In this document: one piece after another, positions 35,062 to 42,821 of the stretch
Numbering within the stretch: position 1 is the stretch's first letter
Layout of the letters: each line of letters opens with the position of its first letter
Origin: Candidatus Eiseniibacteriota bacterium
Lineage (GTDB): Bacteria; Joyebacterota; Joyebacteria; Joyebacterales; Joyebacteraceae
Reading direction: 5' to 3'
DNA length: 64,000 nt
Assembly (NCBI GenBank): GCA_030622115.1
Contig: JAUXGN010000004.1
Coordinates: 1 to 64,000, forward strand
The notes under the pieces: model-generated
Databases searched by the model: none
What the model saw: the letters and a program-made list of their open reading frames with translations, nothing else
Told to the model about the DNA's origin: nothing
Made by a program: the position numbers and the translations under genes

Positions 35062-36224
35062 GCACTCCCGACATCATCTGTCTTTCGACAAACCACTGGA
35101 CCGGGCTTCCGACAAGCAAGCAACATCTCATGTCGGTGCTGGCCAGGAGTGGACGCGTTCTCTACGTCGAGCCTCCGTTGGACGTCTTTTCTCTTCTTGG
35201 CCGGCGGCGCCAGTGGGGCAAGCTGGCCGGAATGAGAGAGGTAGAGGAGCGGCTCTGGGTCCTGTCTCCCGTGGTCGTCGTCGATAGCTCACTACCGAGG
35301 AAGAGGGTTGTCTTTCACCGGAGATTCCTGTCGAAGGTGGCGAGAGCGGCACGCGGTCTCGGGTTCGAGAATCCCGTCGTCTGGTGCTTCTCACCGGAAC
35401 ACATCGTCTATGCGGGAGGTCTCGGGGAGTCCGTCCTAATTTACCACGCCGCAGATGAACCGGCAGGTCTCAGCCGTGACCCGGATACGACACGGATGCT
35501 CGAACGGGAGCTGATGGAGCGCTCGGACATCGTCTTTGTGGCCTCACAGTCGCTTTATGAGGCACGTAGCGAATTCGGCAATGTCCATAGACTGCAGAAC
35601 GCAGCCGACGGGATGCACTATGGACGCGTGCTGGCGGGGGATGCGTCTGCATCGGCCGACGCTCTTCTGCGGGCTCTTCGGGAGCCGAGGTGCAGACCAC
35701 CCGAACTCGCGGGTCTTGAAGGTCCCGTGATTCTGTACGGTGGAGCCGCCTATGGCTGGTTTGATTTCGAGCTCCTCGCAGATCTGGCGAGGATGCGGCC
35801 CGACTGGAACCTGGTCATGGTCGGTCCCTCTGAGCGTCCCGGTCCCCCACCGGGCGTGTTGAGTGTGGGACGGAAGCGCTACGATGAGTTCCCGTGGTAT
35901 GTTGCGGCCGCGGACGTCACCATCCTTCCCTTGAAGATCGGCTCGCACACGAGGAATTGCGATCCGATCATCCTCTTCGAGTATCTGCTTTGCGGGAAAC
36001 CCGTCGTTGCAACACCGTTTCCGGCAGCGGCTGAGCATGAGGATCTTGTCACAAGGGCGAGTGGCGCCGGCGGTTTCGAGAAGGCCATCTCCTCAGCGCT
36101 GAATGAGGACAGGTCCGCGGAGATGGTTAGAAGAAGGGTGGAATACGCGCTCGACAATACGTGGGAGAAGCGGGCTGAAGCAGCGCTCGGATTCATCGAG
36201 AAGGCCAGGGAGAGAACGCGATGA
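35058..36224 (+). CDS. GT-B glycosyltransferase (GT4/GT1-like) with TTG start
   Basis: 388 residues. The start TPDIICLSTNHWTGLPTSKQH ... GRVLYVEPP resembles glycosyltransferases whose N-terminal domain reads DII-F-W---P---H-M--LA--. The C-terminal domain has VILYGGAAYGWFDFELLADLARMRPDWNLVMVGP and the donor-site block PLKIGSHTRNCDPIILFEYLLCGKPVVATPF with the expected Glu. TTG 35058 overlaps the upstream stop as TTGA, with GGGGAG 8 nt before it; the conserved residues begin at codon 2. Function in LPS assembly is inferred from the operon. Confidence 0.78.
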   Translation: MSTPDIICLSTNHWTGLPTSKQHLMSVLARSGRVLYVEPPLDVFSLLGRRRQWGKLAGMREVEERLWVLSPVVVVDSSLPRKRVVFHRRFLSKVARAARGLGFENPVVWCFSPEHIVYAGGLGESVLIYHAADEPAGLSRDPDTTRMLERELMERSDIVFVASQSLYEARSEFGNVHRLQNAADGMHYGRVLAGDASASADALLRALREPRCRPPELAGLEGPVILYGGAAYGWFDFELLADLARMRPDWNLVMVGPSERPGPPPGVLSVGRKRYDEFPWYVAAADVTILPLKIGSHTRNCDPIILFEYLLCGKPVVATPFPAAAEHEDLVTRASGAGGFEKAISSALNEDRSAEMVRRRVEYALDNTWEKRAEAALGFIEKARERTR

Positions 36225-37510
36225 CCGCGACTGGGCGATCGGGCGTGCGGCCGGGCAGCATGCCGACCGGGCCGCAGAGCGACACGCCGGGCATGCTGCG
36301 CATGCCTTGGCAGGGGAAAGCGCTAAGGGGCTTCGACGGGCTTCAGTCGTTCGGTCTGGTCGTGCTCCTGGTCGGTCTTCCCTTTTCTGAAGCGGCGAAG
36401 AGTGCTGGTCTGGCTCTCGCGATGGTCGGGTTCGCCGGAAAACTGATACTCGGTCACAGGCCACGACTTGGGAGGGACGGTGTTCTCGTAGCGCTCGGGG
36501 TCTACCTTGTCACTGCAACGCTGTCGGTCATCATGGCGGCGCCTGAGATGCAGAGGCCTCACGAACTCGTGACACTGGGAATGACTGTCTCCCCGTTCCT
36601 TCTTGTTCTTGATTCGATCGTCTCCCGTCCCTCACGGCGCCTGTTCTTTGCCGGCGCGATTCTGACAGGGGCAGTCGTGGCCTCTCTCATCTGGTACGGT
36701 AGCTACGATGCAGGTTCCTTCTATCGGCTCAGTCTTGGCTCCATAGAGAATCCGGTACCGGCGGGGGAGTACCTGGCCATCTGTCTTGTTCTCGGGGCAG
36801 CCGTTCTCTCTGCCGAGATACGCGCGTCGCTGACCGGGCCGATCATGGCTTTCACTGTGGGGTTGACCGGGATCGCGCTCGCGCTGACGCAGTCGCGTGG
36901 CGCCCTCCTTGGAGCGATATGCGGTGTGGCCTTCGTGGTCTGGGCCGTGGTGCGGAAGCGGAGATACGTGATGGCGGTGATCGCGGTAGCCGTGGTCGGG
37001 ATCCTGGTGCTCGCGACAGCGAAGCCCGATTCGAAGATCGCAGATGCGCTCGATTTCGAATCGAGGAACACGCAGGCGAGGCTGAGCATATGGCATCAGA
37101 CCGCCGGATTCATTCGCGAGCGGCCTCTTACGGGGCACGGCCTGGGCAGTTTTCCGCTTCTTGGCGTAACCTACTTCGATGGCCACGTCGTAGAGTCTCC
37201 TCTCTCCGCGCACAACGTGTGGCTCAACAGTTTGGCGGAGACTGGGATTCTGGGAGCGGGCGCGCTCCTCGCATTCGTGATGCTGCTGTTGCGATCGGCA
37301 AGACTCTCGCTCAGGCGCGCGGCCTATCCTCTTGATAGGGCGCTGTCGATAGGAGCTCTGGGAGGTGTGCTGGTCTCGCTTGTGGCCGGTCTCACTGCCA
37401 TCTCTGTGGATGCGGAACCCGGGATGCTCTTCTTTACGATAGCTGCAATCGGTATCAGCGGTCGAGATGTCAAGGAGGCCGGGGTGAGAGAGGTGTGGGA
37501 TGGCAAATAG
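36221..37510 (+). CDS. O-antigen ligase / Wzy_C-family membrane protein (WaaL-like)
   Basis: 429 residues with about ten membrane helices after a 45-residue polar N-terminus. The Wzy_C region has TQSRGALLGAICG, then a periplasmic loop with ARLSIWHQTAGFIRERPLTGHGLGSFP and HNVWLNSLAETGILGAGALLAF. The H(N)xW/LxxLxExGxxG block and the R-rich R-L-x-x-W form are shared by WaaL ligases and Wzy polymerases. Its place at the end of the core operon favours WaaL (transfer of undecaprenyl-linked O-chains to lipid A-core); a second family member at 46792 in the EPS island is the likelier polymerase. The start overlaps upstream (ATGA). Confidence 0.8.
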   Translation: MTATGRSGVRPGSMPTGPQSDTPGMLRMPWQGKALRGFDGLQSFGLVVLLVGLPFSEAAKSAGLALAMVGFAGKLILGHRPRLGRDGVLVALGVYLVTATLSVIMAAPEMQRPHELVTLGMTVSPFLLVLDSIVSRPSRRLFFAGAILTGAVVASLIWYGSYDAGSFYRLSLGSIENPVPAGEYLAICLVLGAAVLSAEIRASLTGPIMAFTVGLTGIALALTQSRGALLGAICGVAFVVWAVVRKRRYVMAVIAVAVVGILVLATAKPDSKIADALDFESRNTQARLSIWHQTAGFIRERPLTGHGLGSFPLLGVTYFDGHVVESPLSAHNVWLNSLAETGILGAGALLAFVMLLLRSARLSLRRAAYPLDRALSIGALGGVLVSLVAGLTAISVDAEPGMLFFTIAAIGISGRDVKEAGVREVWDGK

Positions 37511-38084
37511 CAGATCCGCGGTGTTCCTTGACCGAGACGGCGTACTGAGCGTGGAGCGAAGCTACGTTCTTCGCCCGGAAGACCTGGAACTCGTGCCGGG
37601 GGCCGGGCGCGCACTCAGAGTTCTGAACAACGGGAGTGTAAGGAGCGTCGTAGTGAGCAACCAGTCGGCTGTTGCCAGGGGACTGATGACCGAGGAGGAG
37701 CTCGCGACAGTGCACGGACGCCTGGAGGATCTTCTTGCGGCGGAGGGCGCGTTTCTCGACGCGGCCTACTACTGTCCCAATCTCCTCGGCGCCCGGGTGG
37801 AGCGGTTCGCCCGCGACGATTCCTGCAGGAAACCGCGCACCGGGATGCTTGAACAGGCGGCGCGCGACCTCGGGATCGATCTCGCAGCTTCCTACATGAT
37901 AGGAGACCAGGCGACGGATATCGAGTTTGCGAAACGCGGCGGACTGACCGCCGTGCTCGTGCTCTCAGGAAAGGGTCGTGAGACCCAAGCGATTCAGATC
38001 GAGCGAGGACTTGAGATCGATCACGTTGCAGTCGACGTCGAAGCGGCCGTTTCGTGGATACTGAACCATCTGGAGAACCGATGA
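37500..38084 (+). CDS. gmhB: HAD-family D,D-heptose 1,7-bisphosphate phosphatase (GmhB-like)
   Basis: 194 residues, the usual GmhB/HisB-N length. HAD motifs are FLDRDGVL (9-16), SNQSAVARG, CRKP (Lys) and IGDQATDIEFA. It would supply ADP-heptose to the four GT9 enzymes. Two zinc ligands differ at the same numbering as in E. coli GmhB: Cys92 and Cys109 are kept, His94 is Asn and Cys107 is Asp. Either a different metal site or none is likely. ATG 37500 overlaps the previous gene by 11 nt. Other HAD substrates (histidinol phosphate) are less likely in this setting. Confidence 0.82.
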   Translation: MANSRSAVFLDRDGVLSVERSYVLRPEDLELVPGAGRALRVLNNGSVRSVVVSNQSAVARGLMTEEELATVHGRLEDLLAAEGAFLDAAYYCPNLLGARVERFARDDSCRKPRTGMLEQAARDLGIDLAASYMIGDQATDIEFAKRGGLTAVLVLSGKGRETQAIQIERGLEIDHVAVDVEAAVSWILNHLENR

Positions 38085-38944
38085 TTGGGCGGAAACACGG
38101 AGAACCACCGGGCGGCATGAGGGCGGCGGTTCGCAAACTCATGGTGACGGCAGCGGTGTTCATTGTGCTGATGGCGCCCGCGCAGCCATCCGGGGCGACC
38201 GACACGAGCGCGGCTCCGATCTCACAGGCTCTCGTGGCGAACGGAGAACCTTCGGTCCCTCCGTTCGGAGTGGGAGAGCGACTCGTTTTCGAGGTCAAGT
38301 ACGGCTTCGTGGGCGCCGGAACAGCCGTGATTAGCATTCCTGAGATGGTGTGGTACCGCGGCCACCATTGCTACCACATTCTCTCCGTCGCGGAGTCGAA
38401 CGCCTTCATCTCCGCCTTCTTTCCTGTCAGGGACGTTGCAGAATCACTGCTCGACGCGCGCGAGATGGTATCCAGGAGGTTTGAAAAGCGCTTGAGAGAA
38501 GGCGACTTCCGCGCTCACGATCTCGTGGAGTTCGATCACGATCGGCAGATCGCCATCTATCCAAAGAAGGGACGCGTTGTGCCGCTTGCGCTCAATGCGC
38601 AGGACATACTATCGTCCCTCTACTACGTGCGGATGATGAAGCTCGAGGTCGGCAGTTCTGTGTCGATCGAGAATCATGCCGACAAGAAGAACTACCCGCT
38701 CGAGATCAAGGTGCTTCGTCGTGAGCGAGTCAAGGTTCCAGCTGGGGAATTCGATTGCATCGTTGTCGAGCCTGTGATGCGGACCGGCGGTCTCTTCAGC
38801 CAGAAGGGCAGGTTGTGGGTCTGGATGACTGATGACGATGTTCATATGCCGGTGCTCATGAAAAGCAAGATTGCCATTGGATCCATATCCGTTGTCCTCA
38901 AGAGCTACGAGCGCGCGGAACACATCGGGTCGCAGTTTCCGTAA
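38081..38944 (+). CDS. DUF3108 periplasmic/outer-envelope protein
   Basis: 287 residues. An extended n-region precedes a signal peptide (LMVTAAVFIVLMAPAQPSGA, about 29-48). The mature domain matches the DUF3108 pattern: FGVGERLVFEVKYGFVGAGTAVI, then beta-strand repeats with SAFFPVRDVAES, FEKRLREGDF, ALNAQDILSSLYYVR, VPAGEFDCIVVEP and LWVWMTDD...P. The family is predicted to form a beta-sandwich or barrel-like periplasmic domain and has no agreed function; an envelope or LPS-related role is inferred from position. ATG 38081 overlaps the gmhB stop (ATGA) after TGGAG. Confidence 0.78.
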   Translation: MIGRKHGEPPGGMRAAVRKLMVTAAVFIVLMAPAQPSGATDTSAAPISQALVANGEPSVPPFGVGERLVFEVKYGFVGAGTAVISIPEMVWYRGHHCYHILSVAESNAFISAFFPVRDVAESLLDAREMVSRRFEKRLREGDFRAHDLVEFDHDRQIAIYPKKGRVVPLALNAQDILSSLYYVRMMKLEVGSSVSIENHADKKNYPLEIKVLRRERVKVPAGEFDCIVVEPVMRTGGLFSQKGRLWVWMTDDDVHMPVLMKSKIAIGSISVVLKSYERAEHIGSQFP

Positions 38945-38953
38945 GGAGGTCGC

Positions 38954-39913
38954 ATGTCATTACGCTTTCCGGAAGTAGATCTCACGAACTTGAGCAGGGT
39001 CTCGATAGAAGCACGGGGGGGGACGGTGAGTGTTGACAACTTCGTTCACCCGGTCGAACCCGGTGGAGGGATCGACGATCTTCTCTCGATAGTGCCCGAG
39101 ACTTTCGCGGGCGCCGACTTCAGACATGCAGTCGAGGCGGTGGTTTCCTCCGGTCTCGCAGGGAGACCTGGACTTGCGATGTTCGGGGCACACTTCATCA
39201 AGTGTGGTCTAAGTCGCCTGCTGATCGATCTTATGGAGCGCGGCATCGTGACAGCCATCGCGATGAACGGAGCTTGCGCGATCCACGACTACGAGATCGC
39301 GATGTGGGGCGTGACATCGGAGGATGTCGCCGCAAGGCTGGAAGATGGGAGCTTCGGCATGTGTGCGGATACCGCAGACGGTATGAATGGTGCGATCGCT
39401 GCGGGGGTGAAGAGGGGAGCCGGTTTCGGAGAGAGCCTCGGAGAGCGGATCGTCGGTGACCGTGCCCCGTATCTCGACGCCAGCATCCTCGGCCGTGCGT
39501 CCGAACTCGGGATCCCCGCAACGGTGCATGTCGGTCTCGGCACCGACATTGTGCATCAGCACGTGTCGGCGGATGGAGCAGCGATCGGAGAGGGAAGCCT
39601 CAGGGATTTCCGGATCTTGGCGAGTGTGGTCGGGGGACTCACGGACGGATACGTTCTCAATATAGGTTCTGCAGTCATCCTACCGGAGGTGTTTCTGAAG
39701 GCGCTCTCCGTAGCTCGGAATCTCGGGCTCGCCCGGGGCGCGATGACGACGATTTCGATGGACATGAATGAGCCATACAGGGTACTCGCTAATGTCGTCA
39801 AGAGACCTACGGCGCATCGCGGCACAGGGATTGCACTTAGGGGACGCCACGAACTTCTCTTTCCACTATTCTGGGCAGCGACAGTACGGGGTATCGAGAA
39901 GGGCGATGTGTAG
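38954..39913 (+). CDS. Conserved protein of unknown function, tentatively deoxyhypusine-synthase-like fold
   Basis: 319 residues with the best ribosome site in the region (AAGGAGG, 5-6 nt before ATG 38954). Blocks such as RGIVTAIAMNGACAIHDYEIA, TSEDVAARLEDGSFGM, ELGIPATVHVGLGTDIVHQH and DGYVLNIGSAVILPEVFLKAL follow the order of motifs in deoxyhypusine synthase (NAD-binding Rossmann-like fold), but the eukaryotic active-site Lys region is not evident to me. Bacteria lack eIF5A, so such homologues probably act on other amines or sugars. It closes the LPS operon, 10 nt after the DUF3108 gene, suggesting an envelope-linked role. Family assignment is uncertain. Confidence 0.45.
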   Translation: MSLRFPEVDLTNLSRVSIEARGGTVSVDNFVHPVEPGGGIDDLLSIVPETFAGADFRHAVEAVVSSGLAGRPGLAMFGAHFIKCGLSRLLIDLMERGIVTAIAMNGACAIHDYEIAMWGVTSEDVAARLEDGSFGMCADTADGMNGAIAAGVKRGAGFGESLGERIVGDRAPYLDASILGRASELGIPATVHVGLGTDIVHQHVSADGAAIGEGSLRDFRILASVVGGLTDGYVLNIGSAVILPEVFLKALSVARNLGLARGAMTTISMDMNEPYRVLANVVKRPTAHRGTGIALRGRHELLFPLFWAATVRGIEKGDV

Positions 39914-39926
39914 TAAGGAATGGACG

Positions 39927-39955
39927 TTGACATCGAACAAAGCTTGTGATACAAT
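39927..39955 (+). promoter_or_regulatory. Near-consensus sigma-70 promoter upstream of the EPS island
   Basis: TTGACA (39927-39932), exactly 17 nt, TACAAT (39950-39955): 11 of 12 consensus bases with optimal spacing. Transcription would start near 39962, giving a leader of about 265 nt before the sugar transferase at 40228. It is the best promoter match I found in the window. Confidence 0.75.
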
Positions 39956-39961
39956 GGCATT

Positions 39962-40227
39962 GATCGAAAGTACGGAAGAAGAGCCGACACCAAGCGCGAA
40001 AGGACTCGCATCGCACCATTGCTAAGGGCTTTTTCTCACGTCTGACAGTGCATTCAGTAACGTGCCTCGGCACACGGTCCGCGGAGAGCGGGGTGTAGTC
40101 GATGTTGTCGGACGGGGCTCGCCCTTGGCTGATGAAGAGGTTAATGAATCCCGGCCGGGTGTGCCCAATCGGACGCCCGGTTTCTGTTTGTTGGGCGCTG
40201 TGGCAGTCGCATCATGGGAGTGAGGCT
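39962..40227 (+). promoter_or_regulatory. Long 5' leader of the EPS operon with internal terminator (candidate attenuator)
   Basis: The only non-coding stretch over 300 bases in the window is 39914-40227. After the promoter the leader contains several small hairpins (for example GTGC-CTCG-GCAC near 40063-40074 and GGG-CTCG-CCC near 40116-40125) and then the hairpin-plus-U-run at 40155-40189. I could not match it to a known riboswitch class by eye (no c-di-GMP GEMM-type core seen). Confidence 0.45.
40155..40189 (+). terminator. Intrinsic-terminator-like hairpin inside the EPS leader
   Basis: CCGGGTGT (40155-40162) pairs with ACGCCCGG (40173-40180) over 8 bp including one G-U, 10-nt loop, then TTTCTGTTT (40181-40189). 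It lies about 40 nt before the first EPS gene. It could end the LPS operon, end a short leader RNA, or act as a regulated attenuator. Confidence 0.6.
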
Positions 40228-40920
40228 TTGTACTTCGTCGATGAACGATTCGGATACGGAACTATTGAAGAGCTGACGCGGGGCGACGTCGAGTGCGACA
40301 GCTTGATGCGTGGAGAGTTCTACAGACGGTTCGTGAAGCGGCCGTTCGATGTGATAGCGAGTATTCTCGGCCTCATTCTGCTCTCGCCTCTCTTCCTGGC
40401 TATCTTCGTTCTCATCAAGCTGGACTCGCGCGGTCCCGTGCTCTTCAGTCAATTGCGTGTCGGGATGGGGGGCCGGGAGTTCCTGTTCCACAAGTTCAGA
40501 TCGATGGTGGTCGATGCCGAGGCGCAGAAGCACACACTCATGCACCTCAATGAACTTGAGGGTCCCGTCTTCAAGATAAGCGATGACCCGCGTGTGACAC
40601 GCATCGGTCGCTTCCTGAGGAAGACAAGTTTTGACGAGTTCCCACAGCTGATCAATGTTCTCAAGGGTGACATGAGTCTCGTCGGCCCTCGGCCGCCTCT
40701 TCCAAGCGAAGTCGAGAAGTACGAGGGCTGGCAGCGGGAGAAGCTATCGGTTGTGCCCGGAATCACGTGCCTCTGGCAGATCAGCGGCAGGAACCACATT
40801 GGATTCACGGAGTGGATGAGGCTGGATGTGGAGTACATCAGACGGCAATCTCTGGCGGTGGACCTGAAGATCCTTGCGCGGACACTGCCGGCGGTGCTGA
40901 TGAGAAAGGGAGCATACTAG
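40228..40920 (+). CDS. Monotopic polyprenyl-phosphate phosphoglycosyl transferase (EPS initiating sugar transferase)
   Basis: Starts polysaccharide synthesis by moving a sugar-1-phosphate onto undecaprenyl phosphate at the inner membrane. The chosen TTG 40228 (GGGAG at 7 nt) gives 230 residues; an ATG at 40102 would place the terminator hairpin inside the gene and add residues that do not resemble the family. The catalytic unit is complete: KRPFDVIASILGLILLSPLF (re-entrant helix), PVLFSQLRVGMGG, FHKFRSM, the Asp-Glu dyad in SFDEFPQLINVL, DMSLVGPRPP and PGITCLWQISGR. It lacks the extra N-terminal helices of WbaP, so it is a minimal PglC/CapM-like form. First gene of the EPS island. Confidence 0.85.
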   Translation: MYFVDERFGYGTIEELTRGDVECDSLMRGEFYRRFVKRPFDVIASILGLILLSPLFLAIFVLIKLDSRGPVLFSQLRVGMGGREFLFHKFRSMVVDAEAQKHTLMHLNELEGPVFKISDDPRVTRIGRFLRKTSFDEFPQLINVLKGDMSLVGPRPPLPSEVEKYEGWQREKLSVVPGITCLWQISGRNHIGFTEWMRLDVEYIRRQSLAVDLKILARTLPAVLMRKGAY

Positions 40921-40965
40921 CGAGAATCGACTGCGAGAACTGAGCGCAGTGCTAAGACATCATGG

Positions 40966-41020
40966 ATCCGGCAGCGGCGCGTCACTAATAGTCCTTACTC
41001 ACACCGCAACGCTGCCGGAT
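40966..41020 (+). terminator. Long inverted repeat after the sugar transferase gene (probable terminator)
   Basis: ATCCGGCAGCG (40966-40976) and CGCTGCCGGAT (41010-41020) are perfect 11-bp complements. The stem continues with GCG/CGC after an AA bulge, leaving a 25-nt loop. A moderately T-rich tail (TCCTGTATTCTGT) follows. The long loop is unusual for an intrinsic terminator. Confidence 0.5.
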
Positions 41021-41048
41021 TCCTGTATTCTGTCAAGGTTGGTTTGCG

Positions 41049-41076
41049 TTGACAGCCGGTGCGCTCTCCATATAGA
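41049..41076 (+). promoter_or_regulatory. Candidate sigma-70 promoter before the GT39-like gene
   Basis: TTGACA (41049-41054), 16-nt spacer, TATAGA (41071-41076); 6/6 and 4/6 matches. The start site would be about 55 nt before ATG 41139. It follows the inverted repeat, so the rest of the EPS island may be a separate transcript from the sugar transferase. Confidence 0.55.
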
Positions 41077-41138
41077 CTCCCTGGTTGCTACCGCAGGCCC
41101 CGTCGGCTCACTGGCTGGGCAGCAGAATCGGGACTCGG

Positions 41139-42755
41139 ATGGTGAGTCGAAAGACAGACAGAATCGGGAAGCGCCCGATCCTTGATCAGGCGTTCCTTCA
41201 TCTTGCCGCCGTCGTCGCGCTCGGCGGGCTTTTGCGTTTCTGCGGAGTAGGGGCACAGAGCCTGTGGGTGGATGAACTCTGGAGCATCAAGGCTGCCTGC
41301 ATCGGAGAGGCGCTGTCGCCGGTCGCCGTCTTCACCAACATGCAGGGACCCGCGCACGCCGTCCTTGTTCACGCCGTTGCACATCTGTCGGAAGGTGAAG
41401 GAGTGCTGCGGAGTATCTCCGCCCTTTTCGGAACTGCGACGATCGCGGTCGTGTATGCTCTGGCCAATGATCTCTTCGACAGGAAGACTGCTCTTCTGGC
41501 CGCGCTTCTGACAGCCATTTCCCCGTTTCTTATCTGGTACTCGCAGGAACTTCGCAACTACTCGATGGTCATCTTCTTCGCGTCTCTCTCCACGCTGGCG
41601 GCCTGGCGCCTGGTCGTGCGGGGGAGCGCATCATGGCGGACGCTCGTGTTCGCTACAGTGCTGGGAGGGCTATCGAATCTCTCTCTGGCCTTCTTGTCAA
41701 TCGGGCACTGGATCTTCGCGGCTCCCAGGCTTGTCAAGAACCGTGCGTTCCGCGTGAGGTGGATCCTGGCTTTTGTGGTCGTGCTTGTGCTCGTTTCTCC
41801 CTGGATATGGGGGCTCGCCAATTGGACCAAGGTGGATCGTGTTGGGGAGCGAATAGGCACTGTCGCCAGTGGTGACACATCAGAACTTCTGAGGGGAGAG
41901 ACGACGTTCACGCCGATGGCGGTACCGTACTCCTTCTACGTCATGGTCTACGGCTACTCTCTAGGGCCATCGAGTATCGAGCTACACACAACCGCTCCGG
42001 CATCGGCGTTCATGAAGCACGCCGCGTACACCGGGCCGGCAGCCTTGGTGCTTGCGCTCGTGTTTCTTCTGGGACTGAGGAGTTTTGCGGAATCGCGGGC
42101 CAGACTCCGCCTGCTGCTTCCTACGATCATCGTGCCCCTTGTCGGGACATCTGTGCTTGCGATTCTGAACGTGAAGGTGTTCAATCCGCGGTACATCGCC
42201 GTGACGCTTCCGCTGATCATTGTTCTCATGGCCGCGGGAGTGACCCGGTTGAAAGGACTGCCGGGCAGAGCGATCGCGGGTGTTCTGATCGTCCTCTGTC
42301 TCTGGTCCGTGGGTAACTACTACTGGAACCCCGTCTACTGGCGTGAGGATGTGAGGGGCGCGGTTCAGTACATCGAGGAGCGGGAGAACTCCGGGGATGT
42401 CATCCTCGTGCCTGTTGTGGCGGATGTCTTCGATCACTACTATGGGGGTGAGCAGGAACGCTTCCTTCTCTATCCGGGGCAGGCTGGAAGCGACTCCGAA
42501 GTTGCAGAGCGCGTGACATCCGGTCTGTCCGGGCATCAGAGGCTCTGGTACGTGAGTTCGAGGCCGTGGCATGTCGACCCGGATGGGCGGATCGCAGCAT
42601 ATCTTGACAGTCGGTATGAGCTGGAGGATTCGGCCGATTTTCCCGGTGTTCGGGTGAGGCTCTACAATCTGGTCGAGGGAACACTGTCCGCCGGCGCCAC
42701 GGGGACGCAGGAGTTTGGGAGAACGGCCGTAACCGTGGCACGAGTTATGCTTTAG
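41139..42755 (+). CDS. GT39-like (ArnT/PMT-type) integral membrane glycosyltransferase
   Basis: 538 residues from ATG 41139. About ten or eleven membrane helices; the first periplasmic loop has the Asp-Glu motif in SLWVDELWSIKAA, followed by the LRSISALFGTATIAVVYALA and SPFLIWYSQELRNYS blocks that mark the GT39/PMT_2 family. These enzymes transfer a sugar from a polyprenyl-phosphate donor on the outer face of the inner membrane. A soluble periplasmic C-terminal domain (about 420-538) contains the VRGAVQYIEERENSGDVILV pattern common in this branch. The acceptor may be the EPS repeat unit or lipid A. Ribosome site weak. Confidence 0.8.
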   Translation: MVSRKTDRIGKRPILDQAFLHLAAVVALGGLLRFCGVGAQSLWVDELWSIKAACIGEALSPVAVFTNMQGPAHAVLVHAVAHLSEGEGVLRSISALFGTATIAVVYALANDLFDRKTALLAALLTAISPFLIWYSQELRNYSMVIFFASLSTLAAWRLVVRGSASWRTLVFATVLGGLSNLSLAFLSIGHWIFAAPRLVKNRAFRVRWILAFVVVLVLVSPWIWGLANWTKVDRVGERIGTVASGDTSELLRGETTFTPMAVPYSFYVMVYGYSLGPSSIELHTTAPASAFMKHAAYTGPAALVLALVFLLGLRSFAESRARLRLLLPTIIVPLVGTSVLAILNVKVFNPRYIAVTLPLIIVLMAAGVTRLKGLPGRAIAGVLIVLCLWSVGNYYWNPVYWREDVRGAVQYIEERENSGDVILVPVVADVFDHYYGGEQERFLLYPGQAGSDSEVAERVTSGLSGHQRLWYVSSRPWHVDPDGRIAAYLDSRYELEDSADFPGVRVRLYNLVEGTLSAGATGTQEFGRTAVTVARVML

Positions 42756-42821
42756 GACGTTCTGAGTTGGAGCCCGGTGAGGGGTTTGACTGCATATGGG
42801 TGCACAGGGGAGACCTACGAT

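Noticed and set aside
39954..40025. Possible 23-residue leader peptide starting at ATG 39954
   Set aside because: Its ATG lies within the -10 box of the promoter, upstream of the predicted start of transcription, and it has no ribosome site.
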